DNA of 64,000 nucleotides from Sipunculus nudus (Eukaryota; Annelida; Sipuncula; Golfingiida; Sipunculidae), in the NCBI GenBank assembly GCA_026874595.1, contig CM049306.1, forward strand, positions 27,087,519-27,151,518, given 5' to 3'. The translations under genes and the position numbers were made by a program. Under the pieces are notes generated by a model that ran no database searches, had not been told where the DNA came from, and worked only from the letters and a program-made list of their open reading frames with translations. Shown piece by piece: positions 36,810 to 48,400 of this stretch (its first letter is position 1; each line of letters begins with the position of its first letter).

Positions 36810-38249
36810 ATTCTTTATCACAATACAAATAGTGTTACAAAACAATAGCTAAATTAATTAGATATTTGGCAGTCCAATTGATCATTTGGCTTTGCCATAC
36901 ACATGGTAGACGGTGAACTTTGCCTAAATGCAATTTCGTTAATTGCAACAAATTTGCTTGACAAAAGCCTCTTGCAATTAAACAGCTTTGTCTTAATTAG
37001 TCAGACAAGTACTCGTTAAAGGTATTAATATTAAGATATGTCATAAAGACTCATGGCTTTATCAGCTGTCACATAATACTATGTAAATAATCAAAATTTT
37101 TATTATTGATCCCTTTATTTCAGTTAAAAATTAAACATGCCAATCTCCCGTTTGCTACTTGTATTATTTATTTGGTTATTTTTTACACATGTTTTAGTTT
37201 TATAGCTGAGAGTTCTTCTAATTTTTTTCCCTGTTATGTGTATTAAAAAAATAAGAATATTCACAAATGTGATAAAAAACCAGAACCTAGACAAGTTCTC
37301 ATAATGATGTCTGTAATGTTAATAATTGTCATAAGACTCTCTTTATGTTTAGTGTATAGATTGATGTGAAAGTATTCAAAAGTGAATATTATAGTTTTAA
37401 TTTTTAAATATAAATTAAAGCCATAAAACCAGGTACTTATGATCATTATTTTAATTTGTGAGATTTGTATATCCTGGATTCTCAGCAATTATGTTTGACT
37501 GAAACTGAGCCTATATACTCATGAGATAAAATTTACATGATAAAACTAACAAAATGGTGTATACTTGCAGCATCAGGCCAAGTCAAAACTTGTGTGACAA
37601 TAGCACTCCATTTCCAAATATAAATAATATGAAAAAAGTCAGTCCTCTTCCCTATATCCCAGGATTTTATCCAAATCTTACATAACTTGAGTTAAACACC
37701 ATCATCCCATAATACAGGTTATATTACCACACAAAACTAGCATTTGTCTACCCCCTCTTCCAAATCATATTTTTGTGATCATATATAACAGCTGAGCGCC
37801 ATGACCCATGGGTCACTTGTTTTACAAGTGTCTTGCTGAGTATTTGTAAGTTTTCAGTTGAATTACAGAAGAGTTTTGTGATCAGTTTTAGAAAGTTTCA
37901 TGCTAATGTTGTGCTCAGGGGCCTATTTCCAGGCTCTGTATTGTCCCATAAGATGGATATATTGACAACTCAAGGTAAATATTTTCCATGGAGTGTTTGG
38001 CATTATGCAACCTACTATACTGAAGTTTAATACTTGACAGTTTATTTTTAGTTCATTACCAAGGGGCCAGTTTGTCTTATTTTGTAGTTTCAAAATTGGC
38101 CACAGATATCACCACCTACGAGGCATTTTCACCAGCACCACACATACTGTTGTGTACTTCTGTAGACTGGCCCCACAAAAACTTTGTTTTATCACCTGCT
38201 GTATCCACTATTAATGCTGAAAAAAATGGAAAATTCATTTGTGTTACAG
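36810..38249 (+). other. TRABID intron, with an F1 3' fragment at about 36970-37821
   Basis: The fragment ends with the F1 tail CAGCTGAGCGCCATGACC, CATGGGTCACTTGTT at 37821. Its interior resembles 31740-31990 and the 3' parts of other F1 copies. The last 430 bases before exon e show no repeat. Confidence 0.6.
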
Positions 38250-38479
38250 GTGTGTACCTGCCATTGCTATGGGAAGAGAGCTTTTGTTGGAAGACACCAA
38301 TTGCCTTGGGCTACACCAGGGGTCACTTCTCTGCTTTGGTTCCCATGGAGATTGATACGTATGAGAACATTGGTGCTGGAGCTAACATTGAGACGAGTGA
38401 CGATGCACAAATATCTTACCTACCACTAACAGACTGTGAAGGGAAGCTACTGCCTGTACACTTCTTACAGGGATCTGAA
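38250..38479 (+). CDS. ZRANB1: TRABID coding exon e (OTU domain, catalytic His)
   Basis: The exon encodes VYLPLLWEESFCWKTPIALG, then YTRGHFSALVPME and GAGANIETSDDAQISYLPL, ending FLQGSE. The catalytic His is in TRGHFSAL at codon 38324-38326. This is the most conserved part of TRABID-type OTU domains. The acceptor is TGTTACAG and the donor is GAA/GTGAGT, leaving phase 0. The upstream intron happens to be open in the same frame, so an unspliced reading would extend it falsely. A degenerate copy of the last 70 bases plus donor lies at about 43110-43190. It is separated from the true exon end by a TA-flanked TIR element. Confidence 0.96.
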
Positions 38480-38939
38480 GTGAGTATACCGTAGATCCCC
38501 TTTTTATCGCTGTGGCCATAAATAGATGGTTTATCTGAAATAAACTGTGAGAAAACCACTCACCAGGACACAACGCTCCTGTGGGCGATAATAGGAGATA
38601 AAGAACACCACAGAGGGAATGCTCTTCATAGTCACAGAATTATTGTATAAATTGTATAGTCTAAATGTTCATATTAAATGTAATAATTATTTGCACAATA
38701 ACCACTCATTATGAGATTAAGATGGATGAGATTATTCATTGTGAAGACTGGTGGCGACATCTGTTGGACAGACTCGGTATTACTGTTCAACAGATTATAA
38801 ACTTTGACTGAGCGGGGTGGCTTTGAATTCAATGTTTAATGTATCTAAATAGCATTCAGAAAATTAAAATATATTTTTTAAAACACTGTAAAATGTCTAT
38901 AAAAATTAAATTGTAGTTGGTAATTTATTGATTATTTTT

Positions 38940-41569
38940 AGCTCAGCTGACTATAAGTCATCTGAGCTATAGTCGTGGTCCATTGTCCGTCGTCCGTCTG
39001 TCTGTCCGTCCTTCTGTCCGTCCGTAGATGTGGCACGTTTTGAAACCGTAAGACCTAGGAATCCAAAATTTGGCATAGTGTTAGATGTCCCCAAGATCTC
39101 CTACCAAGCCAAAAACTGGGTCTTTGCAACTTTTTTCCTTTGAGAAATTAAGGAAAAACCTCAGTTTTTTATTAAAAACCTATTTTCACACTTCAGGGCT
39201 GCCTAATATCAAAACCACTCATCTGTTTTTCCTCATATTTACCATAAATATTCCTCTATATAGTTCCTGTGTACATGCCTTAAATTATGTCTGTATTATA
39301 CAATTTAAAAAAGTTATGGGCCAGAACATAATGCATTTTGTAAAAAATCAGGAAAGATATTTTATCACTTAACACAAAACATGTTAAAGATATGGACTTT
39401 TTTTCAAGTAATATAACTTTTAATTAATCAAAATTAAATTGTATACCCAAAATTAGATCAAAATCTTTTAAATTTTTTAAAATATTAACAAAAATAAAAA
39501 ATTGGTACCTTAAATTTGACCATGGCACGTTTTTTTCCTGTAAGTACTGTGGATTTAATTTTCTTGGCATGTTTTTGTTAGCATTTTGTCTGTTAACACC
39601 AAAAATTTGAAACCAGTTGATCAAAAACTGTAGATTTTATTCAAGTTTTCAAGCACCATGTCACATATTGTTTACATCAGGCTAGTGTTATGCAGTTTGC
39701 AAGAGCTCAGCTCCCCAGCTTCAGCTCTCGTTCCTAAAATTTGGCATACAATTAGATGTCTCCAAAATCCCCAACCATGCCAAGAATTTGGTCACTAGGA
39801 CTTAATACCTTTGAGATATTAATGAAAAACTTCATTTTTCAATTGAAAACCCATTGTTACACTTCAATACTGCCTAATATCAAAACCACTGGTCTGACTT
39901 TAATCATATATAATATACATGTTTTTCAATACATTCTCTGTGCACATGCCAGAAATGATGTCAGTATTTTGTAATTGTTTTAAGTTATGGGCCCAAACAT
40001 AATGCACTTTGTAAAAAATCAAGAAATATATTTACTCCCTTAACAAGGGGCTTGCTGAAGCTAGAGATTTTTTGTGGGGGATGTAACATTATTTAATCAA
40101 GATTCAATTGAATACCCAAAATTAGTTCTGAATTTTTTAAAATTTTATATGTTATTAGTATAAATATAAAATTAGTACCTTAAATTTTGCCCAACTTTGA
40201 CCATTTCACGTTTGTTTCTTGTGAGCTCTGTTTATATAATTTTCATATCATATTGCACACATAAGGATTTCAGCTTTTTAGTTTAGAAAGCTGAAAGAAA
40301 TTGGCCAAAAATTGTAGCTTTTATTAATGTTTTTATGAGACCATATTAGACCTTGGCTCTCTCCAGCCACTCTTGAGTCACCTGTATGTTGACCTTGTTG
40401 AACTTTCAGCAAATTATACACGCTTGATTCGAGGCATATACTGGGGCAGCCAGGCAGCTTATGGCCAGCCACAGTTGATCCAGGTGTCCAACCCAACTCA
40501 TCTAGTAGTTTTAACCAACAACATAACAATAAACAATAAATTAATCAATTTTTATTGGTTTTTAATAACAAATTAAAGAAAAATAGAAAAAGAATTTGTT
40601 AGTTTATAATGATAGGGAATAAACTTGCAGTTACTGATGATATAAGAATCTTGTATCAATGGATAGAATGCCCCGATTCCAAATAACACCATGCAGTCAC
40701 CTATGGCATTTTTCAGTTCAATTTTAATAATAAAAAAGTAAATCATATTATTCATTACTAATCATTAGGGATCATATGAAGGAAATTAATGATAGACAAA
40801 GATCCAGTTGATATTATTAATCTAGATTCCTACTGTGTCTAGTGTGTACATTGATGTGAAATTAGTCCAAAATGAATATATTACATTTATTTTTTTTAAC
40901 ATAAATAAAAGCCATAAAACCAGGTACTTATGATCATTATTTAAATATGTGAATTTTGTACATTCTGGATTCTCAACATCATTGTTTGGTGAAAACTGAA
41001 TAAATACTAGACATGGTGGGAATACTTTGCAATTGTATTTAAATACGAATATGAATATGTACTCCATTATAAAATTTCTTGCATATAGAATGGAAATTCA
41101 GGTAAAAATGAAAGTATATGAATACCAGTGCAAATACTTTCCAAATGTATTCATGAATGCATTCATGAATATATTCTTTAATATTATTTTAATAATCATT
41201 TCAGTTATATTTCATTTTAAAAATCATACGATTCTCTTATTATTTTTAATAAAAATTATATCTGGGACAATATTTGTAATTTTTTTTTAATAAATAGTTA
41301 AACTCTTATATTATATGTTCTGCTTATAAGTTATATGGCCAAGTCAAAATCTGTGTGACGATAGTACTCCATTTGTTAATAAAATAAATGAAATCAATCC
41401 TCTTCCCTGTCTCCAAAGGTACTATCAAAATCATACATAAGTTAAACAACAACAACTCATAATACAGCTTATATTTATTACCACACAAAACCATCATGTG
41501 CCTCATTTCTAAATCATATTTTTTTATCATATATAAGAGCTGAGCGTCGTGACCCATAGGTCCCTTGTT
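38940..41569 (+). mobile_element. F1 element E, full length (2.6 kb)
   Basis: The head AGCTCAGCTGACTATAAGTC is followed by GTCCGTC runs, two modules (near 39085 and 39756), and the tail GAGCTGAGCGTCGTGACC, CATAGGTCCCTTGTT. It is very similar to element A throughout. Confidence 0.82.
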
Positions 41570-41574
41570 TATAT

Positions 41575-42123
41575 TTCTTATACATGTACCTCCATATTGA
41601 ATAGCCGATCCTCTCGCCCCCATGTCATGTTTCTGTCTACCTCTTGAATGCCAATAGCCTGGTCGTTTACTTCTGGTTAACCTTTGGTTTTATTTTTCAT
41701 TCATTCAAGGATATATTGTATGCATTAAATACTGTTAGAGGGGAAAACTGCTTGTGGATACAAATGGTAGAACATGTCACCATGTTGGATGGAATTTGGC
41801 AAATATACTTATTTTATAGGCTTCATATGCCATGTAGTATTCTTGTTATTCTTATACATGTACCTCCATATTGAATAGCCGATCCTCTCGCCCCCATGTC
41901 ATGTTTCTGTCTACCTCTTGAATGCCAATAGCCTGGTCGTTTACTTCTGGTTAACCTTTGGTTTTATTTTTCATTCATTCAAGGATATATTGTATGCATT
42001 AAATACTGTTAGAGGGGAAAACTGCTTGTGGATACAAATGGTAGAACATGTCACCATGTTGGATGGAATTTGGCAAATATACTTATTTTATAGGCTTCAT
42101 ATGCCATGTAGTATTCTTGTTAT
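41575..42123 (+). repeat. exact 274-bp tandem duplication
   Basis: The block from TTCTTATACATGTACCTCC at 41575 recurs at 41849 with no difference seen across the unit. It gives two identical 70-residue open frames. It directly follows F1 element E and precedes a poly-C tract. Confidence 0.93.
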
Positions 42124-42840
42124 GCCCCCCCCCCCCCTGCCCCCCGCCCCCCCCCCCCCCCCCCCCCCGGGGAAACTGTTGTTGTCAGTCACCGTCTGTA
42201 GGATATCTTGTGAATGCGATAACTTTTGAAGGGCTTCATATTTTCCTCCGAAATTTAAAAACACTGATGGTACCCACCAAAATCTCTGATGAGTATGAAA
42301 TCAGATGACCTTGACCTTCATCTTCAAGGTCAAATCTGCCAAAATGTTAAATTTTTGTAGGATATCTTGTGAACCTGATAACTTTTGAACAGCTGCATGT
42401 TTTCCTCCTAAATTAAAAACACTGATTGTTCCTACGAAATATCTCGGATGAGTTCAAAACCGGGTGACCTTGTCACCTTGATCTTCATTTTCAATGTCAA
42501 ATCTGCTGTAATTGATAATTATTGTGAAGCCCATAACTTTTGAAGTATAACACATTTTGTCCTCAAATTTTGTACACCGATTGTTCCTACAAAGTTCAAT
42601 ATCTGACCAATATCTTCTAGGTTAAATCTGCCAAAATATAGTTATTGTCTTGTGAACGCGATAACTTTTGAAGGGAAGGATATTATCCTCCCAAATACGA
42701 AACACTGATTGTTCCAACCAAAATCTTGGATGAGTTTGAAACCTGGTGACTTCACAAGGTCAGATCTCTCACTGTGTCTTCATTTATATAACCTATATGC
42801 AACTGGGGGGGGGGGGGGGGGGGAGATATCTGTTTTTGCA
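42124..42840 (+). repeat. poly-C tract, short-period modules and poly-G tract
   Basis: A C-rich run lies at 42126-42168. About four modules follow, marked by GATAACTTTTGAA-type phrases (near 42216, 42375, 42532 and 42660) and GGTGACCTTG. A G run of about 20 then lies at 42804-42823, followed by GAGATATC, similar to the F7 head at 9540. Confidence 0.7.
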
Positions 42841-43109
42841 GGTGCAAAAACAAGCCATTCTAGTTAACTTCTAAAATCAGTTCTTTTTATTTTAGTCTTT
42901 ATTTAAGCAGCTATGTCATGATTTATTTTGCTATGTCACAGTATGTGCATCTGATTATCACTATCCTCGGGTCAGAGACAGAGGCAGAGTGTGGCCTTTC
43001 AGGGAGTTTTTGGGTATTAAGACCTTAGAGGGAGTTCCTTTAGGCGATCTTGCAAATTCAGGGTGTGGCTATAAATAGATGTGCGGCCATAAAAAGAGGA
43101 TCTATGGTA

Positions 43110-43190
43110 GATACCTTACCTACCATTAACAGACTGTTAAGGGAAGCATCTGCCCATACTATTCTAAAAGGAATGTAGAGTGGGTATAGA
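43110..43190 (+). pseudogene. degenerate copy of TRABID exon e 3' end and donor
   Basis: ATACCTTACCTACCATTAAC and AGACTGTTAAGGGAAGC parallel exon e ATATCTTACCTACCACTAAC and AGACTGTGAAGGGAAGC. The similarity continues through the donor region (GTGGGTATAG versus GTGAGTATAC). In-frame stops (TAA at the GTTAAG and CTAAAA positions) show it is not coding. Identity is about 80% by eye. Confidence 0.85.
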
Positions 43191-43745
43191 TGTAACACCA
43201 GGCTCTGATTGGATAGAGCCACTGATATACAAGTTTCCATGTCCTCTTGGTATTATACAGGAAAACTTTGGTGTTGTCAAACTTGCATAAGTTGAATACC
43301 CTGCTTGTTACAATGTCATAAGCTACAGCAAGCAGTCTTAGCAAGATTTATTGAATTTTAATTTGAATATAGCAATATTAAACTTACATGTGTTAATCCC
43401 ATTGAATTGGCGATACCAAGATTGTATTATACTTTCAGTACCATTACATGCCCTAGTTAGTTCAATTTTATTTGAAAATGTCTTTATTTTATTTTCATTT
43501 AGACATATCTTTTTATTATGAATTGGTGTCTGTTATCAATTATCATGTATCAAGATATTAAATAAAAATTAAAGGTTTTATGCAATTTGCATCAGATACA
43601 CAGTGACTGGATGAGTAACATTATTGTTGTCTATGAAATAAAAAAGTATATGATTGATGAGCATAAGCAGATATCAGAAATTGTTATGGGTGACACTATC
43701 CAGCTTTATACAGGAGACTAATAGAGCTCTTGGCTCTCTCTTTAG
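43191..43745. other. end of TRABID intron e-f
   Basis: AT-rich; nothing recognised apart from the acceptor of exon f. Confidence 0.5.
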
Positions 43746-43970
43746 ATCGGGAAGGAGGAACTAATTCTCAGAAAATGGCTGGACTGTTGTGTGACAGATG
43801 GAGGGCTCCTGGTTGCTCAGCAGAAAGTCACCAAACGGCCACCACTTGTGCGACAGATGATGGACGAATGGCTGGATCGATACCGTCGTCTAACTCACAT
43901 GATCCAAGCCAGTCAGAAACCAGTCCCCAGTAAAAATCTGTCCAGCGGTGAGGAGACCGATGATGAATAA
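43746..43970 (+). CDS. ZRANB1: TRABID terminal coding exon f (C-terminus and stop)
   Basis: The exon encodes RKWLDCCVTDGGLLVAQQKV, then RPPLVRQMMDEWLDRYRRL and the acidic tail LSSGEETDDE before TAA at 43968-43970. It matches the vertebrate TRABID C-terminus (REWLDCCVTEGG and WLDRYRQIRP motifs). The acceptor is CTCTTTAG. A second frame from 43730 is open but is only a shadow. The downstream sequence is AT-rich and looks like 3'UTR. Confidence 0.95.
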   Translation: MGKEELILRKWLDCCVTDGGLLVAQQKVTKRPPLVRQMMDEWLDRYRRLTHMIQASQKPVPSKNLSSGEETDDE

Positions 43971-45262
43971 TATGACCAAGGAGGTTCTTTTTTGTTAAAC
44001 AGAGTTAACTGGCTCACCACCTTTCAATAAGCCATGTTGAAAAGTGAATTGATTTTAGATGATTATTATAAAAATGCACCAGGAAAAATTGAATATATTC
44101 TTCATAAAAAATTATTATGGGATGCAGGGCCATCTATAGAGAATACAGTGCACTATTTTCAGATACCACTATCAGCTTTAATGTATGGACAAATTTTTAT
44201 CTTCAATTTTAAATAATGAATGTACCAAATATAAGCCCATATTCTTCAATTTTAAATAATGAATGTACCAAATATAAGCCCATATGACTAGTAGAGGCCA
44301 GAGATATCATATTGAATCAGTGTTTAAGCTTATTGAAGGTTAGTGTAGAGGGCATGGAACTTAATTGTAACATGAAAGGATCAGTTCTTAACAGAGATTT
44401 CCTTTTTAAGCTGTGTGCATATCCTACCGATCTTTGTTGTTCAACAGTTATCAGCGTATAGAAACATAGAAGTTGGTATATGGCGTCAGTCGGCAGGGAC
44501 CTATCGTGTTGGCCCGATATTTCATGCAAATTACCATAAATTTCTTAATGCTTCACTGCATGTCAGATCATTGGACAAGCTCCACTTCAGCCATTTTGTG
44601 GGATTTTATAGCCAAAGTTAAAACAGCAAGATGATGAGACATCTCTGTCTCTCTTGTACAAATACTTTCATGATGCCCATTTTGTCGAACAACTGTGTCA
44701 AAAATTCAATGACAGAGAAAAGTGTTGCCAACACCAATTCTGTTGCATGACAGTGTAAAATTGTATCATATATTTACCCAACAAAACCCACAGGTATTTT
44801 GGTACATCAACATTAGCCTAATATGTGCTTCCTTTAAGATAACATCAAACAGAACCTGTATATGTGGCTCAGGGGTAACGGTAACATACCAGAGTTTTAT
44901 CAATACACTGGTCCACCAGTAAATAGTCAAATATCATATATCAGTAATACAGTATTGACAGATATCCTTGTATCAGTGCATGGATAATGTAAGATCATCT
45001 AAACAACATTTGAATCTAGCCTTTCAGTGCTATAAACGACATGAGATGAATTGTCATTGGTCAGAAATTATTTGAATAGCCCCTGATTTGCTAATTGCTG
45101 CATGGTTGCACCAAAAGAACAATGCTATTCAGATGCATTAGCAGTTATATGTTGAACATGATTTTCATTAATGGATCATAAATAAATTCTATAAAAAGAA
45201 ATTGGTTTTTATAAACATATTGGATCATTGGCTTGTTAAATAAACTATAATACACCATAAGC
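43971..45262 (+). other. ZRANB1: probable 3'UTR of TRABID
   Basis: AT-rich noncoding sequence follows the TAA. Candidate poly(A) signals AATAAA are at 45181-45186 and 45239-45244. The end is a guess based on these hexamers. No transcript evidence is available here. A 43-bp direct duplication lies at 44201-44285. Confidence 0.4.
44201..44285 (+). repeat. 43-bp direct tandem duplication in the 3'UTR
   Basis: The segment starting CTTCAATTTTAAATAATG at 44201 is repeated with the same sequence at 44244, ending in the shared AAGCCCATAT. This is two copies with no visible difference, so it is recent. Confidence 0.9.
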
Positions 45263-46640
45263 TTTGTGTATTATTACTTTATTGTGGGCAGAGTAATATG
45301 ATACATATCATATGGTGATAATGTATTATTACAGCACTGATAAATACCTGACAGCTGTAAATAATTCTGACAGCTCATCTAGTACAGAGAAAAGGTACGC
45401 TTTATTTTTTTAGCAAGACAGCTCATGTCTTTAAACCTTACAAGCAAAAAAGAGAAACCATACCCATAAATGTTCATATGGTTAAAATGTTTATTATAAT
45501 AAGAAAAATGCTGATAAATCACAACATCTTAATTTGACATCACGGTGACTATCTAAGGAGTATTTATACCTTCTTGTTAATTAAAATAGATTGTCTGATG
45601 TTTATGAAATTGTAAGGATAGCCCTGCTCTATAATTTTATGTAAAAGTGATAGAAAGTTTGTTACACAGGAAAAAGAAATCAAATCACCTAAAGAATTGT
45701 GGGCTCAAATGTGTATCATGCTGTACATCAAAAGCAGAGTTTATATCCGAGGGAATGTGGTTATTATAATCACCTTGAAGCTAGATGAATCGTAGAACAT
45801 TATATCAGTATATTATGTGAATTGACTGATATTTGTGCATATATTTTAATCTTTTGAAAGTTAATGATGGCCTTTAATTAGAAGTACTCTTTGTAATGCA
45901 GGTCAGTGTACAGTGAGTAGTTGTTGTGATGTATGGTGACAGAGGATGAAGTGTGCACCCTGCAGCAGACTTGTTTAGATCATGTACCATGTGTCATGTC
46001 AATTTGTTATCAGGCCTAGATGATTGTGACATTGAGGTGCTTTCAGAGTTGAGTGGTGTCAGATTTCCTTCAATACGGTCTGTCCGTCCATTACCTGTGT
46101 ATCTTTATTACATAATTCCTCCAGATGTCTGATTAGTAACTCCACAAACTCAAGCAAACTGTTTGTGTGTGTGTGTAAGGGGGGGGGGGGGGGGGGGTAA
46201 CATTAATTACCTTCTTTTTCTTTAAATTTATGTTCAGGTTTATTGATTTATTTTATGTGCCATTTAGTTGTATTTCATACATCATTCAGTGTGTATGCTG
46301 TACATCTTGGTATGTGTTGGACATATTATAAAATTCTCTAGTATAGATTCCAGTAATACATATTTACATATTCATTTGCAGCACATTTCAGCCACTGGCT
46401 GTAGTGACTGAAAAGACATATGCATGGAAACAAAAGTGTATTCTCCTGTCAGTTGAATTTTCTACTCCTGCAGGGTTTTACATTCCCCCCTTAACCAGTG
46501 GAAGAACATGTGTTGTTGTATTCTAAGCCAAAAGTATACCCTTTGAATTTCTCTTCATTTTGATTTAACACGGGGGTCCACTATCTTTACCCATTGTGTC
46601 CTTGTAGATTGGTGCATCATATTGCTGCACAGATAGGTAA
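45263..46640. other. AT-rich DNA, no gene seen
   Basis: The only distinct feature is a (GT)n run followed by a G run of about 19 at 46162-46197. Confidence 0.5.
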
Positions 46641-46644
46641 TTAA

Positions 46645-47095
46645 CACAGGGCTTCCGCTGCTCCTTTATTTCCTATACATTCCTAAGAAAAAAAATAACT
46701 ACTATAATTTCCTAAATTATCCGGCTTTCAGATCATAATCTCCTATGATTTCCTTTAATTTATCACTGCACAGACATATTTCTGATATAATTGTGATTAT
46801 TGAATAATTATTGTTATATAGACCTATTTTTATCGAAAAAATCAGCTCTTGTAGAACTGTAAATGTAAGAGTAGTAGTGGTGCAAGAAGAACCATCCAAA
46901 CCAGTTGAACAGAGCTTTAGGTGCTATTTGAAACACTGTCAGTCACAGGAATTAATCTAAAAAATACACATTTGCACAGTGAAAACTCCTGTATTTCTTG
47001 TATAAGTTTTGGCTGAAAATTCTTTAATTCCCATTATTATATATTTCCTCCTATAAAATTGCTATATTTCTTCAACAGACTGGTGGGAGCCCTGT
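46645..47095. mobile_element. possible hAT-like small TIR element
   Basis: ACAGGGCTTCCGCTGCTCC on the left and GGTGGGAGCCCTGTG on the right share the inverted CACAGGGCT.CC motif typical of hAT ends. I could not find a convincing 8-bp target duplication. The interior has repeated TTTCCTATA-like phrases. Confidence 0.4.
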
Positions 47096-48398
47096 GAATA
47101 TCAAATCATCCTGCTCTAACAGACAAAGAGAATAGAGTTGATGCAACCAGAGCCATGGAATGGGGGCCTCTGTTTCAGTTGCACATGCAGGGCATACAGA
47201 TATCATATGTATTATTGGAGTCATAGGCTTCTATTTACTGGTGGTTACACAAGCATACATTTACACACGCCTGCTGTTTATGCATTTATGGAATGCTGGC
47301 TTAACAGTGATTCCACGTGGTTAAAAGGGAGTGCTTTCCCATTTGTTTTACATCCTCTTGATTTTTACCTCAAGTTGATAAAGATTTGGAGGCTTCAGTT
47401 TCCCAAGCACTTTGCAGTCAGTTATTAATGAGATGTAGAGTCCTCTGATGTTCTTGTTGATATGTACAAACAGACCAGTTGGTCAGCACATCTTTGTGTA
47501 AAAGTATACCTCTAGCTAATATAATATAAAGTAGACCTCTTATCTTGCTCATTTTCAGATGTTGGGAGATGTTGATGGTCACTAACTTTTGTATACCCCA
47601 CAGAATTTCCTGTAACATTTAATACCTGTTTTTCAGCTTATTGCAGTCCCTCAAGCCATTCTTCGAGCTCCTTGCAAAGCATTTTGGACTTGGTTTTCTT
47701 ACTTCCATTAAATTTCTCCAGTGGTTTTGAAATTAAAAAAAAGACAAAATGAATGACAATGTTAAGCATATTGTCAGAACTTTATATATGTGTAATAGTG
47801 GTAAGATGATATTGTATTCATGATGCTGATTCTCTTAAACAGGTTATTAAAGCCACTCACCTGAAATCTCATTATAGAAGATCAGTACAGCTTAAATGTT
47901 CAGAACTAAGGTGGTGAGATGCCATTTTATTGTTCATCAGTCAGCTACCCTGCTATCAGTGTCTCTACTCTGGTGTCATGTTGTATTGTAATGCACGTTT
48001 TATGTGGGAACAGTAATATAAAAAAATGAGAAGTGCAGCTTTTTCTAAGCTAGGGAATCAAATTCATTGGTACAAATCATTTAGGTTATTTATTCAGTAA
48101 TTATTTTATACTTGATCTTATTGCATTGTACGAAGGCAACAGACAACTGTACATGTACATCTAAAGATCAGCACATAATGAAGGGTGATATTATTTTCAG
48201 TCCACAGCTAAATATATACACAGGCAGTACAGTCACCAGACACAGCATGAGGGGTTTTGATCTTCTGTTCCAAAAGTGCAATATTAAACTGTTACTTGTT
48301 TGGTTGATGTGTATGTGTGGTAAAAAAGGGAAAAAAACTTAAAATGTGTAGAGGTTTGGGGGGGGGGGCAAGTTTTTGTGTGTAAAGCAATCTTAATA
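47096..48398. other. no features recognised
   Basis: Short open frames (for example 47138-47428) show no known domain. A short G run lies at 48358-48368. Confidence 0.5.
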
Positions 48399-48400
48399 TA

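Larger units (their letters stand above)
38489..43107. mobile_element. candidate TA-flanked TIR element starting 10 bases past exon e, with nested insertions
   Basis: The left end CCGTAGATCCCCTTTTTATC and the right end ATAAAAAGAGGATCTATGG are imperfect inverted repeats of about 22 bases. TA flanks both (38487-38488 and 43108-43109). The shell contains F1 element E, a 274-bp tandem duplication, poly-C/poly-G tracts and 160-bp modules, so its own sequence is a minority of the 4.6 kb. A degenerate copy of the exon e 3' end lies immediately to its right. Confidence 0.55.
9183..43970 (+). other. ZRANB1: ZRANB1/TRABID-like OTU deubiquitinase gene, 3' part (six coding exons)
   Basis: Joining the exons 9183-9254, 18656-18854, 19723-19841, 22273-22398, 38250-38479 and 43746-43970 gives one continuous frame of about 323 residues and a TAA stop. 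It matches the C-terminal half of TRABID, a deubiquitinase of the A20-like OTU family. TRABID prefers K29- and K33-linked ubiquitin and is linked to Wnt signalling in vertebrates and flies (family knowledge). The OTU catalytic Cys lies in a GDCLLDS motif (codon 18754-18756) and the catalytic His in TRGHFSAL (codon 38324-38326). The C-terminus ends in an acidic tail (SSGEETDDE), as in vertebrate TRABID. All five introns are GT-AG with matching phases (1,2,1,1,0). The NZF fingers and most of the ankyrin-like ubiquitin-binding domain are missing from the window. I found no exon for them in 1-9182, so they probably lie upstream. Confidence 0.95.

Noticed and set aside
38072-38249. Upstream in-frame extension of exon e
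   Set aside because: It is intronic. A proper acceptor (TGTTACAG) and the phase from exon d place the exon start at 38250, and the extension has no TRABID similarity.
10032-39974. Related 67-95 residue frames in F1 modules (10032, 30595, 34034, 39085, 39756), all starting MSP(R/K)S
   Set aside because: The frame is broken in other copies (for example the module 2 copy near 10710 stops early, and the copy near 29907 has an early TGA). The resemblance is explained by repeat homology. A substitution-ratio test on many copies would be needed to reopen this.
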